A DNA stretch of 64,000 nucleotides, from contig JBIPLJ010000016.1 in the NCBI GenBank assembly GCA_044368415.1, positions 1 through 64,000 on the forward strand, read 5' to 3'. Within the stretch, counting starts at the first letter, position 1, and every line of letters starts with the position of its first letter. The stretch is from UBA4615 sp044368415 (GTDB lineage: Bacteria; Pseudomonadota; Gammaproteobacteria; Burkholderiales; Burkholderiaceae_E). Positions 63,413 through 64,000 of this stretch are shown here, piece by piece. A program made the translations under genes and the position numbers. The notes below the pieces were generated by a model, which was not told where the DNA came from, did no database searches, and was given only the letters and a program-made list of their open reading frames with translations.

Positions 63413-64000
63413 ATGTCGATCACCCCCCAGGAAGCGCTGCAGCGGACCATCGAGCACCGCGAGATCTTCCACGACGAGATGCTCAGTCTGATGCGGATGA
63501 TCATGAGCGGCGAGATGTCGCCCGCGATGACCGGCGCGATCCTCACCGGGCTGCGCGTCAAGAAAGAGACCATCGGCGAGATCGCCGCGGCCGCGCAGGT
63601 GATGCGCGAGTTCTCGACCAAGGTCGAGGTCCCGTCGATGCCTCACTTCGTCGACATCGTCGGCACCGGCGGCGACGGTTCGCACACCTTCAACATCTCC
63701 ACCGCCTCGATGTTCGTCGCGGCTGCCGCAGGCGCCAAGGTCGCCAAGCACGGTAACCGCGGCGTGTCCTCCAAGTCCGGTGCGGCCGACGTGCTGGAGG
63801 CGCTCGGCGCCAACATCATGCTCGGCGCCCCGCAGGTCGCCGAATGCCTGGCCGAGACCGGCATCGGCTTCATGTTCGCGCCGAACCACCATCCAGCGAT
63901 GAAGAACGTCGCGCCCGTGCGCCGCGAACTCGGCGTGCGCACGATCTTCAACATTCTCGGCCCGCTCACCAACCCGGCGTCGGCGCCGAATACCCTGATG
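63413..64000 (+). CDS. trpD: Anthranilate phosphoribosyltransferase (5' part)
   Basis: 196 codons visible, cut by the window edge. Motifs: MSITPQEALQRTIEHREIFH, VDIVGTGGDGSHTFNISTAS (phosphoribosyl-diphosphate loop), KHGNRGVSSKSGAADVLEALG, FMFAPNHHPAMKNV and RTIFNILGPLTNPA. It transfers the phosphoribosyl group to anthranilate, the second step of Trp synthesis. trpC would be expected next. Confidence 0.97.
   Translation, partial: MSITPQEALQRTIEHREIFHDEMLSLMRMIMSGEMSPAMTGAILTGLRVKKETIGEIAAAAQVMREFSTKVEVPSMPHFVDIVGTGGDGSHTFNISTASMFVAAAAGAKVAKHGNRGVSSKSGAADVLEALGANIMLGAPQVAECLAETGIGFMFAPNHHPAMKNVAPVRRELGVRTIFNILGPLTNPASAPNTLM

Overview
The window is about 64 kb of very GC-rich DNA with strong G/C third-position bias. 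It reads as a betaproteobacterial (Burkholderiales-type) chromosome. This rests on conserved neighbourhoods: DUF971-ubiE-Tim44-ubiJ; dsbC; mltA-apaG-rpe-gph-trpE; and trpG-trpD. I cannot name a genus. One tRNA gene (Phe-GAA, minus strand) is visible. I saw no rRNA, CRISPR array or intact insertion sequence.

Layout. 1-10.5 kb is an accessory, rearranged stretch: the 5' part of a propeller lipoprotein, two duplicated secretory lipases, fragments of a feruloyl-CoA synthase, a DUF1640-like protein and a hydrolase, a POTRA-plus-barrel outer-membrane protein with a Tat-type SDR, and a ParE-like toxin-antitoxin pair. 10.5-18.3 kb is one collinear cluster: membrane PpiC isomerase, HupE/UreJ-like protein, two tandem DUF3604 lipoproteins, two outer-membrane barrels. 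Most of these genes overlap or nearly touch. 18.5-25 kb is housekeeping, including the ubiquinone genes ubiE and ubiJ. 25-27.3 kb holds asparaginase, an HNH protein and a membrane-anchored hypothetical protein. 27.4-34.4 kb is a seven-gene translationally coupled operon: a CaCA-type antiporter followed by the Mrp Na+/H+ antiporter (A with fused B, then C, D, E, F, G). 34.5-39.2 kb has an ABC-F ATPase coupled to an LpxR-like lipid A deacylase, an AI-2E family protein and an exported methyltransferase. 39.2-43.3 kb is a large hybrid histidine kinase with an upstream solute-binding protein. 43.7-48.8 kb has pirin, SDR, EamA, TauD and transglutaminase genes plus a duplicated TauD 3' fragment. 48.8-51.1 kb next to tRNA-Phe is a graveyard: an integrase relic with an internal stop, a methyltransferase N-terminus and a frameshifted unknown gene. 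51.2-57.5 kb is conserved core (UbiH-type hydroxylase, dsbC, enoyl-CoA hydratase, mltA, apaG, rpe, gph). 57.5-64 kb carries trpE, trpG and trpD, but trpE and trpG are separated by 3.6 kb of unrelated genes.

Most notable regulation and novelty. There is a trp leader peptide and attenuator before trpE. A second short ORF rich in Trp codons precedes trpG, as if the split trp operon had two attenuators. An AAA-type ATPase behind a palindromic promoter is fused by overlap to a collapsed type I restriction locus (HsdM start joined to an HsdR-like end). A small lipoprotein has a knottin-like cysteine framework. Four response-regulator-like half-sites spaced at exactly 11 bp lie upstream of the second lipase. 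The paired DUF3604 genes show signs of gene conversion.

All functional names come from motif recognition by eye. No database search was run.
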